Source of the DNA: Prolixibacteraceae bacterium
Lineage (GTDB): Bacteria > Bacteroidota > Bacteroidia > Bacteroidales > Prolixibacteraceae
Assembly (NCBI GenBank): GCA_007116765.1
Contig: SKHV01000025.1
Coordinates: 1-5,582, forward strand
DNA: 5,582 nt
Direction: 5' to 3'
Shown: piece by piece, positions 1-5,582 of the stretch
Numbering within the stretch: the stretch's first letter is position 1
How the letters are laid out: the number at the start of each line of letters is the position of its first letter
Translations under genes and position numbers: made by a program
The notes under the pieces: generated by a model
Told to the model about the DNA's origin: nothing
The model's input: the letters and a program-made list of their open reading frames with translations, nothing else
Database searches by the model: none

Positions 1-54
1 GTTGCCCAAAATGATGCGGTTGCCCAAAATGATGCGGTTGCCCAAAATGACGTT
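1..54 (+). repeat. 18-bp tandem repeat, three copies, inside the RAYT gene
   Basis: The unit GTTGCCCAAAATGATGCG occurs at 1-18 and 19-36. A third copy at 37-54 differs near its end (GACGTT for GATGCG). The period equals six codons, so the frame is kept and the product reads VAQNDA, VAQNDA, VAQNDV. Copy junctions create GCGGTTGCCC, which matches nine of ten bases of the right arm of the hairpin behind the gene (338-347). The array may continue beyond the window edge. Confidence 0.9.
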
Positions 55-312
55 GGTATTTGGGCAGGGGCAAGCCCTGAGGCAGGGGCAAGCCCTGCCC
101 CTACGGTTGGTGGCATTGTGGGTGCATATAAATCGTTGGTGGCGAATGGATGTTTGGATATATATAAATCGAAAAATGAAACAATGGGAAAATTATGGCA
201 ACGTAATTATTACGAACACATAATTCGCGACGAGCAATCGTATCATCGTATTTCGGAATACATCATTAACAATCCTGCAAAATGGAATGCTGACAAATTT
301 TATAGAAAATAA
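1..312 (+). CDS. REP-associated tyrosine transposase (RAYT, Y1_Tnp family), 3' part
   Basis: Frame 1 is open from the window edge to the TAA at 310-312, giving the last 103 residues; the start and the HUH metal-binding core lie upstream. The C-terminal block is diagnostic of RAYTs and other Y1/IS200-like transposases: an AYKSLV segment, then KLWQRNYYEHIIRDE (from about nt 190) and SEYIINNPAKW. By analogy with IS200-family enzymes, the Tyr of EYIINNP (nt 259-261) is the likely catalytic nucleophile that attaches to single-stranded DNA; this assignment is inferred. Known RAYTs are single-copy host-tied transposases that cut single-stranded REP hairpins. The odd part is the region before the conserved block (nt 1-105). 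It encodes VAQNDA, VAQNDA, VAQNDV and then AGASPE, AGASPA, all 6-residue repeats derived from an 18-bp tandem repeat and a REP palindrome. The reading frame survives all of this, so the gene may be functional. A hairpin with a T-run follows the stop codon. Confidence 0.85.
   Translation, partial: VAQNDAVAQNDAVAQNDVGIWAGASPEAGASPAPTVGGIVGAYKSLVANGCLDIYKSKNETMGKLWQRNYYEHIIRDEQSYHRISEYIINNPAKWNADKFYRK
63..104 (+). repeat. REP-type palindrome in duplicate, inside the RAYT gene
   Basis: The 17-mer GGCAGGGGCAAGCCCTG is present at 63-79 and again at 81-97, giving an 18-bp period. The second copy runs on to complete a perfect inverted repeat at 81-99: stem GGCAGGG, loop GCAAG, stem CCCTGCC, followed by CCTAC. 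GC-rich palindromes of this kind next to or within RAYT genes are the expected REP substrates. The element is translated in frame as AGASPEAGASPAPT, lying just before the conserved C-terminal transposase block. Confidence 0.8.
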
Positions 313-326
313 TAATAATATTGTAC

Positions 327-357
327 GGGCAACCCTTGCGGTTGCCTAATTTTTTTT
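327..357 (+). terminator. Probable intrinsic terminator behind the RAYT gene
   Basis: The hairpin at 327-347 is followed after TAA by eight T's at 350-357, which is the layout of a Rho-independent terminator on the + strand. It starts 15 bp after the RAYT stop codon and ends 65 bp before the receptor gene, so it would separate their transcription. The same hairpin is also REP-like, so the terminator role may be secondary to, or borrowed from, the mobile repeat. Confidence 0.55.
328..346. repeat. REP-like hairpin downstream of the RAYT gene
   Basis: GGCAACCCTTGCGGTTGCC is a perfect 7-bp inverted repeat (328-334 with 340-346) around a 5-nt loop, and G327/T347 can add a wobble pair. Read on the minus strand it is GGCA-ACC-GCAAG-GGT-TGCC. 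This has the same outer stem and loop as the palindrome at 81-99, with a different but still paired inner stem. It is probably the REP partner of the upstream transposase. Confidence 0.7.
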
Positions 358-370
358 ATACTGCAACTAT

Positions 371-380
371 AGCCGCGGCT
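371..380. repeat. Perfect 10-bp GC-rich palindrome upstream of the receptor gene
   Basis: AGCCGCGGCT equals its own reverse complement and lies 42 bp before the receptor ATG in otherwise A/T-rich DNA. It could be a protein-binding site or a short hairpin, or chance. I could not see a TAnnTTTG promoter element in this gap (313-422), so the promoter of the receptor gene is not identified. Confidence 0.3.
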
Positions 381-422
381 TTCTGTCTTTCATTTTTGAA
401 TACACAAACTAATAATTTAAAG

Positions 423-2783
423 ATGAAATCAACAGGAACGCTTAGTGGAATTGTACTGGCTATTTTTTTAACATTCAATCTATCATATGCCTTAGCACAA
501 ACCGAACTCACTCAAACTGTAAGGGGTGTTATTGTTGATGCCCACACCAAAAACCCGCTCGTAGGGGCATCAATAATTGTTGATGGCTTAGAGCCCTTGG
601 TAGGTGCCACGGCCAATTACAATGGTGTATTCCGTTTAGAAAATGTGCCAGTGGGCAGGTACAATTTCAAAGTGAGCTTTATTGGATATGAACCCTATAT
701 CGTTTCCGAAGTATTGGTAGGTTCGGGCAAGGAAATCGTGTTGGATATAGAATTGCGGGAATCGTCGCAAACCCTTTCCGATGTACTTGTTCGGGCAAAT
801 ACAAATAAAGACAAGCCTGTAAATTCAATGGCTACACTTAGCGCCCGCACATTTAGTGTGGAAGAAACCAGCCGTTATGCCGGTGGCTTCGACGATCCGG
901 CGCGCCTGGCAGCTGCTTTTGCCGGTGTTGCAACCACCCAAACCACCAACAATGCAATAATTATCAGGGGAAATTCTCCCCGTGGTGTACTGTGGCGTTT
1001 CGAAGGAGTTGACATACCCGCAGCTTTTCATTTCCCGAATGTCGATTTTCTTGGGGGCGGCGGGTTTACGGTACTCAGCAACCAAATGCTCCGGAACTCC
1101 GATTTTTTCACCGGGGCTTTTCCTGCCGAATACGGAAATGCCAGTTCAGGTGTATTCGACATTAAAATGCGTACAGGGAATAACGATAAAAAGGAATACA
1201 CCGTGGGGTTAAGCCTGATAGGAGCCGACTTTTCAGCCGAAGGACCATTCGCGAAAGGCAAAAAAGCAACATACTTATTTAATTACCGGTATTCAACACT
1301 AGGGCTGGTTGGTCAAATTATAAATTTCCCCAACTTGCCAAAATTCCAGGATTTAAGCTTTAAGGTTGATCTGCCGACAGAAAATGCAGGCACATTTTCA
1401 TTCTGGGGCCTTGGTGCCGACGATATTAACAACAAAACCGAAGATGCTGATTCTTCTAATTGGGAAACCGACATTAGCCGCATGAACCTTACTTACAAAA
1501 ACAGGTTTGGAGCTATCGGGCTTTCGCACCGTTTGTCGCTTGGACCTAAAACATTTATCCATTCAACTTTAAGTGCCGATGGTATGACATACACCCTCGA
1601 TAAGAAAGAACTTACGCTCGATTTTGTATTGCTCCCTACCGATTATGTGGAAAGTACCGAGGGTAAATATACTTTTCGCTCCATTGTGAACCATAAGTTT
1701 AACCAAAAAATCACCTCGCGATCGGGTGTTACCGTAAACAGCCTTTTCTTCGACAATAGGCTGGAGAAAGCTTTCAGGGAAAACCCTGAAACAATGACAA
1801 CATTTGTCGATAACAGTGGCACAGGGCTCTCTTTGCAGGCATTTTCGCAGTTTAGGTTCGACCTGTCGCCAAGGTTTACAGGCAATGTAGGTTTTCATTC
1901 CATGTACCTCGATGTAAACCGAAAAGCTACTTTTGAACCAAGGGCGGGTGTAAATTGGTTTGTAAGCGAAAACGACGAATTGAGTGTTGCTTATGGTTTG
2001 CATTCGCAAATGGAAGAGTTGCGTACCTATTTTTCGCAAAGCAATGTAAACGGCATAATCGAAACCCCAAACACCGGGCTCGATTTTATGAAGTCGCACC
2101 ATTTTGTTCTGGGTTACAGTAAAAAAATCAGCGATGTTCTTCGGTTTAAGGTTGAACCGTATTATCAAGTGTTGGCAGACATCCCGGTATTGCCAAACAG
2201 TTATTTCTCGATAATAAACGTTACTTCGGAATGGGCAATAAACAAAAAGCTTGAAAATACCGGAACCGGCAAAAACTATGGGATTGATTTCACCTTTGAA
2301 CGCTTCCTGAAAGATGGGTACTTCTATCTTTTTACCGCATCGGTATTCGACTCGAAATATGTAGGCGGCGATGGTAACGAGTACAATACCCGCTTCAATA
2401 GGGGGCACGTTGTAAATGCGCTTGCAGGAAAAGAGTTTACTATACGTAACAAGAACATTCTGGGCATTAGCACGAAAATAACCTATATGGGAGGCCTGCG
2501 CTATACCCCGGCTTTGTACAACGAATCGATAGCAGCACAAATGTATAAGCCCGATTACTCACGAGCCTACGAAGGCCGGTTTCCTGCTTCGACAGGTGTG
2601 GATTTTACCATAACATACCGTGTAAATAAAGAGAAATTTTCGAGCGTGTGGACGTTCATGATGAAAAATGCCTTGATCCAGCCCGATTATTCAGACCCTA
2701 TTTATGATTTTGCATCGAAAGAAATTATCATTGACCAAATGAAAATGCCCATACCTTCGATTGGATATAAAGTTGAATTTTAA
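423..2783 (+). CDS. TonB-dependent outer-membrane receptor with N-terminal carboxypeptidase-regulatory-like domain
   Basis: This is a 786-residue outer-membrane active transporter, energised by TonB-ExbBD, for an unknown ligand. The ATG at 423 was chosen because a Sec signal peptide starts there (MKSTGTLSGIVLAIFL..., probable cleavage near ALA-Q, residues 25-26). An upstream in-frame TTG at 321 would translate the REP-like hairpin and bury the signal peptide. Residues about 33-112 form the CarboxypepD_reg-like Ig fold (VRGVIVDAHTKNPLVGA, PVGRYNFKVSFIGYEPY). Residues about 130-250 are the plug, with IIIRGNSPRGVLWRFEGVDIP and FPAEYGNASSGVFDIKMR. The rest, from about 255, is the beta-barrel, ending in the aromatic residue expected of barrel proteins (YKVEF). 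The length is usual for the shorter Bacteroidota receptors and well below SusC proteins of about 1000 residues, and no SusD gene follows. The substrate cannot be read from sequence. The next gene starts 231 bp later behind its own likely promoter. Confidence 0.92.
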   Translation: MKSTGTLSGIVLAIFLTFNLSYALAQTELTQTVRGVIVDAHTKNPLVGASIIVDGLEPLVGATANYNGVFRLENVPVGRYNFKVSFIGYEPYIVSEVLVGSGKEIVLDIELRESSQTLSDVLVRANTNKDKPVNSMATLSARTFSVEETSRYAGGFDDPARLAAAFAGVATTQTTNNAIIIRGNSPRGVLWRFEGVDIPAAFHFPNVDFLGGGGFTVLSNQMLRNSDFFTGAFPAEYGNASSGVFDIKMRTGNNDKKEYTVGLSLIGADFSAEGPFAKGKKATYLFNYRYSTLGLVGQIINFPNLPKFQDLSFKVDLPTENAGTFSFWGLGADDINNKTEDADSSNWETDISRMNLTYKNRFGAIGLSHRLSLGPKTFIHSTLSADGMTYTLDKKELTLDFVLLPTDYVESTEGKYTFRSIVNHKFNQKITSRSGVTVNSLFFDNRLEKAFRENPETMTTFVDNSGTGLSLQAFSQFRFDLSPRFTGNVGFHSMYLDVNRKATFEPRAGVNWFVSENDELSVAYGLHSQMEELRTYFSQSNVNGIIETPNTGLDFMKSHHFVLGYSKKISDVLRFKVEPYYQVLADIPVLPNSYFSIINVTSEWAINKKLENTGTGKNYGIDFTFERFLKDGYFYLFTASVFDSKYVGGDGNEYNTRFNRGHVVNALAGKEFTIRNKNILGISTKITYMGGLRYTPALYNESIAAQMYKPDYSRAYEGRFPASTGVDFTITYRVNKEKFSSVWTFMMKNALIQPDYSDPIYDFASKEIIIDQMKMPIPSIGYKVEF

Positions 2784-2855
2784 GAATTAAAACAGCAAAT
2801 AAACTTTCGGGACGCGGAATATTGTAATACAAAATAACGCAATTTCATTTTCTTC

Positions 2856-2886
2856 CTTGTTTGTACTCAGCTTCTTTTTATATTTG
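2856..2886 (+). promoter_or_regulatory. Bacteroidota-type promoter for the xylanase gene
   Basis: TATATTTG at 2879-2886 fits the Bacteroidota -7 consensus TAnnTTTG exactly. CTTG at 2856-2859 sits 19 bp upstream, the usual spacing, and matches three of four bases of the -33 element TTTG. A perfect TTTG also occurs at 2860-2863, but with only 15 bp spacing. Transcription would begin near 2890-2892, leaving a leader of about 120 nt before the xylanase ATG at 3015. Identification is by motif only. Confidence 0.5.
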
Positions 2887-2891
2887 TAACT

Positions 2892-2955
2892 GTTATTGTC
2901 TGTTCTGTTCTGCTTTGTTTGCTGAATACAAATGCAAGCAGCAATGACAATGAAC
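2892..2955 (+). promoter_or_regulatory. Possible folded 5' leader of the xylanase mRNA
   Basis: Nested inverted repeats could pair in the RNA. GTTATTGTC (2892-2900) can pair with GACAATGAAC (2946-2955) with one bulged base, and inside it TTGCTG (2919-2924) pairs with CAGCAA (2939-2944). The outer arm begins almost exactly where the predicted promoter would start the transcript. A second small stem, GCTTA (2960-2964) with TAAGC (2976-2980), follows. It does not match a riboswitch class I recognise. The left side has an unpaired stretch of about 18 nt containing TTCTG repeats, so the fold is asymmetric and may be weak. Confidence 0.3.
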
Positions 2956-3014
2956 TGTAGCTTAGGTTTATTTGTTAAGCCAGAGTGTTTGTAAATTACA
3001 AAAACTAAAATATT

Positions 3015-5102
3015 ATGAAGCGATTCACAACATTCATTACAATAGTACTTTTACTTATTTTAAGTAGTAATTATTTGCTTTTTGCCGGAGTTTCCAACAC
3101 TTTACCTTCGGCAGTAATTACCTATCCACACAGCAATGCTTATTACCAGGAGGGGTCTGATGTCGTTATCAATGTCTATTCAACCGATATTGGCGGCTCA
3201 TTTGAAAATGGAACCGTGGAAAAGGTTGAGTTCTTTATTGATGGGGAACTTGTTCACGAAACGGCAGATCACAACAATCACACCTATACATTTATTTGGT
3301 TAAATGTACAGGTGGGTGAATATCGTATTACTGCGCGTGCTACCGATAATGAGGGCGACTCATTTACATCGGCAGGTGTTTTGCTTAGTGTTGGAAAAGA
3401 ACCCGTTGTAAGCAAGGGGCTTAGTGCCGGTAAAGGAAAATACCTTGCAAATATTTTAAAATCTTCATCAACTGTGCGTCACGATTATTTAACATACTGG
3501 AACGGAGTAACGGCCGAAAATGCACATAAATGGGGAAGTATAGAAGGCACTCGAAATGTAATGAACTGGACACAAGGTGACATTATTTACAATTATGCAA
3601 AGAACAATAATTTGATGTTTCGCTATCATGCCATTGCATGGGGAAGCCAATACCCACAATGGCTCCGAAATCTTGAACCTGAAGAATTTCAGGCTGAAAT
3701 TGAAGAGTATATGGCCGAAATGGCAAAGAGGTATCCTTATATGGATCAAATTGACGTGTTGAATGAAAACTTGTATTTGAATACATGGAACGGTCAGGAA
3801 CATGCCGCCGGAACCCCATATTTCAGAGCCGGCTTAGGAGGACCGGGCGAAACCGGTTACGACTGGGTGATATGGCTTTTTGAAAAGGCACGCCACTATT
3901 TTCCCAATTCAAAACTGATAATGAACGATTTTGAGCTGGAAAATAATCCCAATGGCATACGTGAAATGCTCGATGTGATTAAGGTGTTGCGCGACAGAGG
4001 TTTGATTGATGGCTTTGGCACGCAGGCTCATACTTTTAATATAGATGTAATGTGGAATCAAACTTCTACATTGAAGCAGCGCATCGACCTTATGGCTTCG
4101 AGTGGTGTTCCTGTTTATGCTACCGAAATGGACATGAAAGGAACGCCTGCGTCAGAGGCCAACCAGCTCCGTGCTTACAAAAACGTTTTTCCGGTGTTCT
4201 GGGAGCATCCGGCCGTTGGCGGCATTACCCTTTGGGGCTATGTAGATGGCGCAATATGGCAAGCCGATGCCGGACTTATAAGAACAAACGGCACTAAAAA
4301 GCCTGCATTACTATGGCTCGAAGAATACATGGAAAGCTTGCCGAATGTAGGGTATCCTTATCAGGGTATCGAAATAGCAGATGATGATAACATGATCAGC
4401 AACGGCGAATTTGATATGAACCTGGCAAACTGGGATATTCAAAACAATGAAGGAGCTTCAGGTACCATGGAAGTAGTTACCGGTGAAGAACTGTCGGGTC
4501 CAAGAGCGCTCAGTATTTGCTCCGAAAATGCAGGCACCGCGAATTGGCATATTCAATTGCGCCAGCAAACCCCAATTGATAGCGGTAAAGTATATTCGCT
4601 TTCGTTTATGGCTAAGGCCGACGAAAACAGGACAATCGATGTGGCCATTCAGCACGATAGCGACCCTTATACAACTCATTTTGAAGAGCAGGTTGCACTT
4701 ACCAATGAGCCACAAGAATTCTATTTCGAGTTTGCTTCAACAATCAACGACCCGATAGCTGCCTTGAAGTTTTATCTAGGGGGCAATTCCGCTTGTGTAT
4801 ATATTGATGATGTCGCAATGTATGAAATTGGCGATATCCCTCCATCGAATGTTGCTGAAATTGTTGCACAAAGTAATTTTGAAGTATATCCAAATCCATT
4901 TGAAAACAGTATTGCCATAAACTCAAAAAACAGTTTGAATAATGCACATTATCAATTGATAAACGTATATGGTCAGGTTCTCAGGGAAGGCATTTTGAAT
5001 CATCAAAATACAATTGAAACACACGATTTGACCAGTGGCCTTTACATACTTCAGATTGAAAGCGATAAGAAAACGGAGTCGATGAAGCTGATGAAGAAAT
5101 AG
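3015..5102 (+). CDS. Secreted modular GH10 endo-1,4-beta-xylanase with T9SS sorting domain
   Basis: This 695-residue enzyme should cleave internal beta-1,4 bonds of xylan with retention of configuration. Domains in order: Sec signal peptide (1 to about 24, MKRFTTFITIVLLLIL); Ig-like Big_7-type domain (about 31-127, with VEKVEFFIDGELV and YRITARATDNEG); GH10 barrel (about 131-441); CBM4/9-type module (about 456-604, from MISNGEFDMNLANWDI to VYIDDVAMYEI); and T9SS type A sorting domain (about 618-695, NFEVYPNPFENSIAI to SGLYILQIESDKKTESMKL). GH10 landmarks are TAENAHKW (166-173), HAIAWGSQYPQWL (205-217), the acid/base Glu251 in DVLNEN (nt 3765-3767), GTQAHTF (335-341), the nucleophile Glu371 in YATEMDM (nt 4125-4127), LWG (406-408) and W415. 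All expected catalytic residues are present. The His that follows Trp in the classic WHSQ motif is Gly210 here. The ATG at 3015 leads directly into the signal peptide, and the region before it is A/T-rich without a Shine-Dalgarno site, as is usual in this phylum. Export by Sec and then T9SS would place it on the surface or outside the cell. Confidence 0.95.
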   Translation: MKRFTTFITIVLLLILSSNYLLFAGVSNTLPSAVITYPHSNAYYQEGSDVVINVYSTDIGGSFENGTVEKVEFFIDGELVHETADHNNHTYTFIWLNVQVGEYRITARATDNEGDSFTSAGVLLSVGKEPVVSKGLSAGKGKYLANILKSSSTVRHDYLTYWNGVTAENAHKWGSIEGTRNVMNWTQGDIIYNYAKNNNLMFRYHAIAWGSQYPQWLRNLEPEEFQAEIEEYMAEMAKRYPYMDQIDVLNENLYLNTWNGQEHAAGTPYFRAGLGGPGETGYDWVIWLFEKARHYFPNSKLIMNDFELENNPNGIREMLDVIKVLRDRGLIDGFGTQAHTFNIDVMWNQTSTLKQRIDLMASSGVPVYATEMDMKGTPASEANQLRAYKNVFPVFWEHPAVGGITLWGYVDGAIWQADAGLIRTNGTKKPALLWLEEYMESLPNVGYPYQGIEIADDDNMISNGEFDMNLANWDIQNNEGASGTMEVVTGEELSGPRALSICSENAGTANWHIQLRQQTPIDSGKVYSLSFMAKADENRTIDVAIQHDSDPYTTHFEEQVALTNEPQEFYFEFASTINDPIAALKFYLGGNSACVYIDDVAMYEIGDIPPSNVAEIVAQSNFEVYPNPFENSIAINSKNSLNNAHYQLINVYGQVLREGILNHQNTIETHDLTSGLYILQIESDKKTESMKLMKK

Positions 5103-5203
5103 CGTATTTTAATTTCATTCAGGGATTGCAGCTAAAAATATAAGTTGAGGTTATTCTTCTGGAGAATCTTTTCTTCGAAAACCCTCCTGGAGAGCAAAGA
5201 AAA

Positions 5204-5218
5204 ATTCTTTTAAAGAAT
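5204..5218. repeat. A/T-rich palindrome upstream of the MBOAT gene
   Basis: ATTCTTT (5204-5210), one base, then AAAGAAT (5212-5218) form a perfect 7-1-7 inverted repeat in the non-coding stretch after the xylanase. It overlaps an alternative ATG for the next gene at 5217. It could be an operator or chance in A/T-rich DNA. The rest of 5103-5203 shows only a short direct repeat CTGGAGA (5159-5165, 5187-5193) and no clear terminator for the xylanase gene. Confidence 0.25.
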
Positions 5219-5239
5219 GTTTAAGTTGCCGGATTTGAA

Positions 5240-5247
5240 TAAATTTG
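5240..5247 (+). promoter_or_regulatory. Possible -7 promoter element for the MBOAT gene
   Basis: TAAATTTG fits TAnnTTTG exactly and ends 17 bp before the preferred MBOAT start at 5265, but no good TTTG lies about 19 bp upstream. Such an 8-mer is expected a few times by chance in this window, so this is a weak call. If real, transcription would begin near 5252, which would favour the 5265 start over the ATG at 5217. Confidence 0.25.
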
Positions 5248-5264
5248 AGGGCTTAAACCAAACC

Positions 5265-5582
5265 ATGCTGTTTAACTCGCTCATATTCCTTCTTTTTGGC
5301 TCGGTTTTTTTCCTGCTTAGTAAAATGTTGGGAAAAAGGGTGAAAGCACGTTTGTTATGGCTTACCATCGCATCGTTCTTTTTCTATGGATGGTGGGATT
5401 GGCGTTTCATTTTCCTAATAGTTTTTAGTGGTCTGGTTGATTACTTTGCTGCTTTGGGTATGGTACGTTTCCCAAAACAGAAGAAGTTTCTTTTTGTCCT
5501 GTCTATCCTTGCCAATGTAGGTTCGCTTTCGGTATTCAAATACTCGGGCTTTATAGCAAGCAATATCGATGCGCTGTTTGGA
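5265..5582 (+). CDS. MBOAT-family membrane O-acyltransferase (AlgI-like), N-terminal part
   Basis: The frame runs open to the window edge, giving 106 residues of a protein family usually about 450-500 long. The start MLFNSLIFLLFG is typical of bacterial MBOAT proteins. Hydrophobic segments lie at about 2-18, 30-43, 47-63 and 75-97, with family-like motifs ASFFFYGWWDWRF (36-48), LVDYFA (57-62) and FKYSGF (91-96). The catalytic His region lies beyond the window. Known relatives such as AlgI and DltB move acyl groups, often acetyl, across the membrane onto exported polysaccharides or cell-wall polymers; the substrate here is unknown. An in-frame ATG at 5217, directly after a stop codon, would add 16 polar residues (MFKLPDLNKFEGLNQT). 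I prefer 5265 because the family commonly starts at MLFNS, but the longer form cannot be excluded. The gene starts 162 bp after the xylanase stop, so shared transcription is possible but not shown. Confidence 0.85.
   Translation, partial: MLFNSLIFLLFGSVFFLLSKMLGKRVKARLLWLTIASFFFYGWWDWRFIFLIVFSGLVDYFAALGMVRFPKQKKFLFVLSILANVGSLSVFKYSGFIASNIDALFG

Noticed and set aside
1..54. Start of a CRISPR array.
   Set aside because: The 18-bp units are directly adjacent with no spacers, lie within a coding frame and are too short for CRISPR repeats.
126..171. Direct repeat ATATAAATCG at 126-135 and 162-171, 36 bp apart.
   Set aside because: Both copies encode YKS in the conserved part of the transposase, and related proteins appear to have both motifs, so this looks like protein sequence and not a recent duplication.
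2..223. Open frame 2 over the tandem repeat and REP region.
   Set aside because: Repeats with a period divisible by three stay open in several frames. The conserved transposase motifs are in frame 1.
321..422. Longer receptor reading frame beginning at a TTG at 321.
   Set aside because: The added 34 residues would translate the REP-like hairpin and T-run and would place the clear signal peptide internally. The ATG at 423 is far better.
1569..2540. A 323-codon open frame on the minus strand inside the receptor gene.
   Set aside because: It is wholly antisense to a well-recognised beta-barrel gene, has no family resemblance I can see, and reads as a codon-usage shadow.
2819..2836. Small palindrome TTGTA-A-TACAA after the receptor stop, considered as a terminator.
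   Set aside because: The stem is only five A/T-rich pairs and no T-run follows, so it is not a credible terminator.
3015..5102. Possible loss of catalytic function in the xylanase because of the WHSQ to WGSQ change.
   Set aside because: Both catalytic glutamates and the other subsite residues are intact and the domains are complete, so an inactive enzyme is unlikely.

Overview
The window looks like chromosomal DNA from a member of the Bacteroidota. Three things in the sequence point there: a C-terminal type IX secretion (T9SS) sorting domain on a secreted xylanase; an outer-membrane TonB-dependent receptor that opens with a carboxypeptidase-regulatory-like domain; and A/T-rich start regions without Shine-Dalgarno sites, together with promoter elements of the Bacteroidota form TAnnTTTG. 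The genus cannot be told from the sequence. All recognised genes are on the + strand.

Layout. (1) Positions 1-312 hold the 3' end of a REP-associated tyrosine transposase (RAYT, Y1/IS200-like). Its coding sequence contains an in-frame 18-bp tandem repeat (1-54) and a REP-type palindrome in duplicate (63-104). A second REP-like hairpin followed by eight T's (327-357) lies just behind the stop codon. (2) Positions 423-2783 encode a 786-residue TonB-dependent receptor of the non-SusC type, with no SusD partner beside it. (3) Positions 2784-3014 are a 231-bp gap holding a good Bacteroidota promoter (2856-2886) and a potentially folded leader. (4) Positions 3015-5102 encode a 695-residue modular GH10 endo-xylanase: signal peptide, Ig-like domain, GH10, CBM4/9-type module, T9SS tail. 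(5) Positions 5103-5264 are non-coding with weak palindromes. (6) Position 5265 to the window end is the N-terminal part of an MBOAT-family membrane O-acyltransferase.

How the genes may work together. The xylanase should be exported by Sec, carried across the outer membrane by T9SS, and act on xylan at the cell surface or outside the cell. The receptor could import a ligand across the outer membrane, but nothing in the sequence ties it to xylan, and the promoter between the two genes suggests separate transcription. The MBOAT protein probably acylates an envelope or exported polysaccharide and may be an unrelated neighbour.

The most unusual part is the first 360 bp. Two 19-nt hairpins, one inside the transposase gene and one just after it, share outer stem and loop but differ in the inner stem by compensating base changes. 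I found no convincing new multi-gene system in the window.
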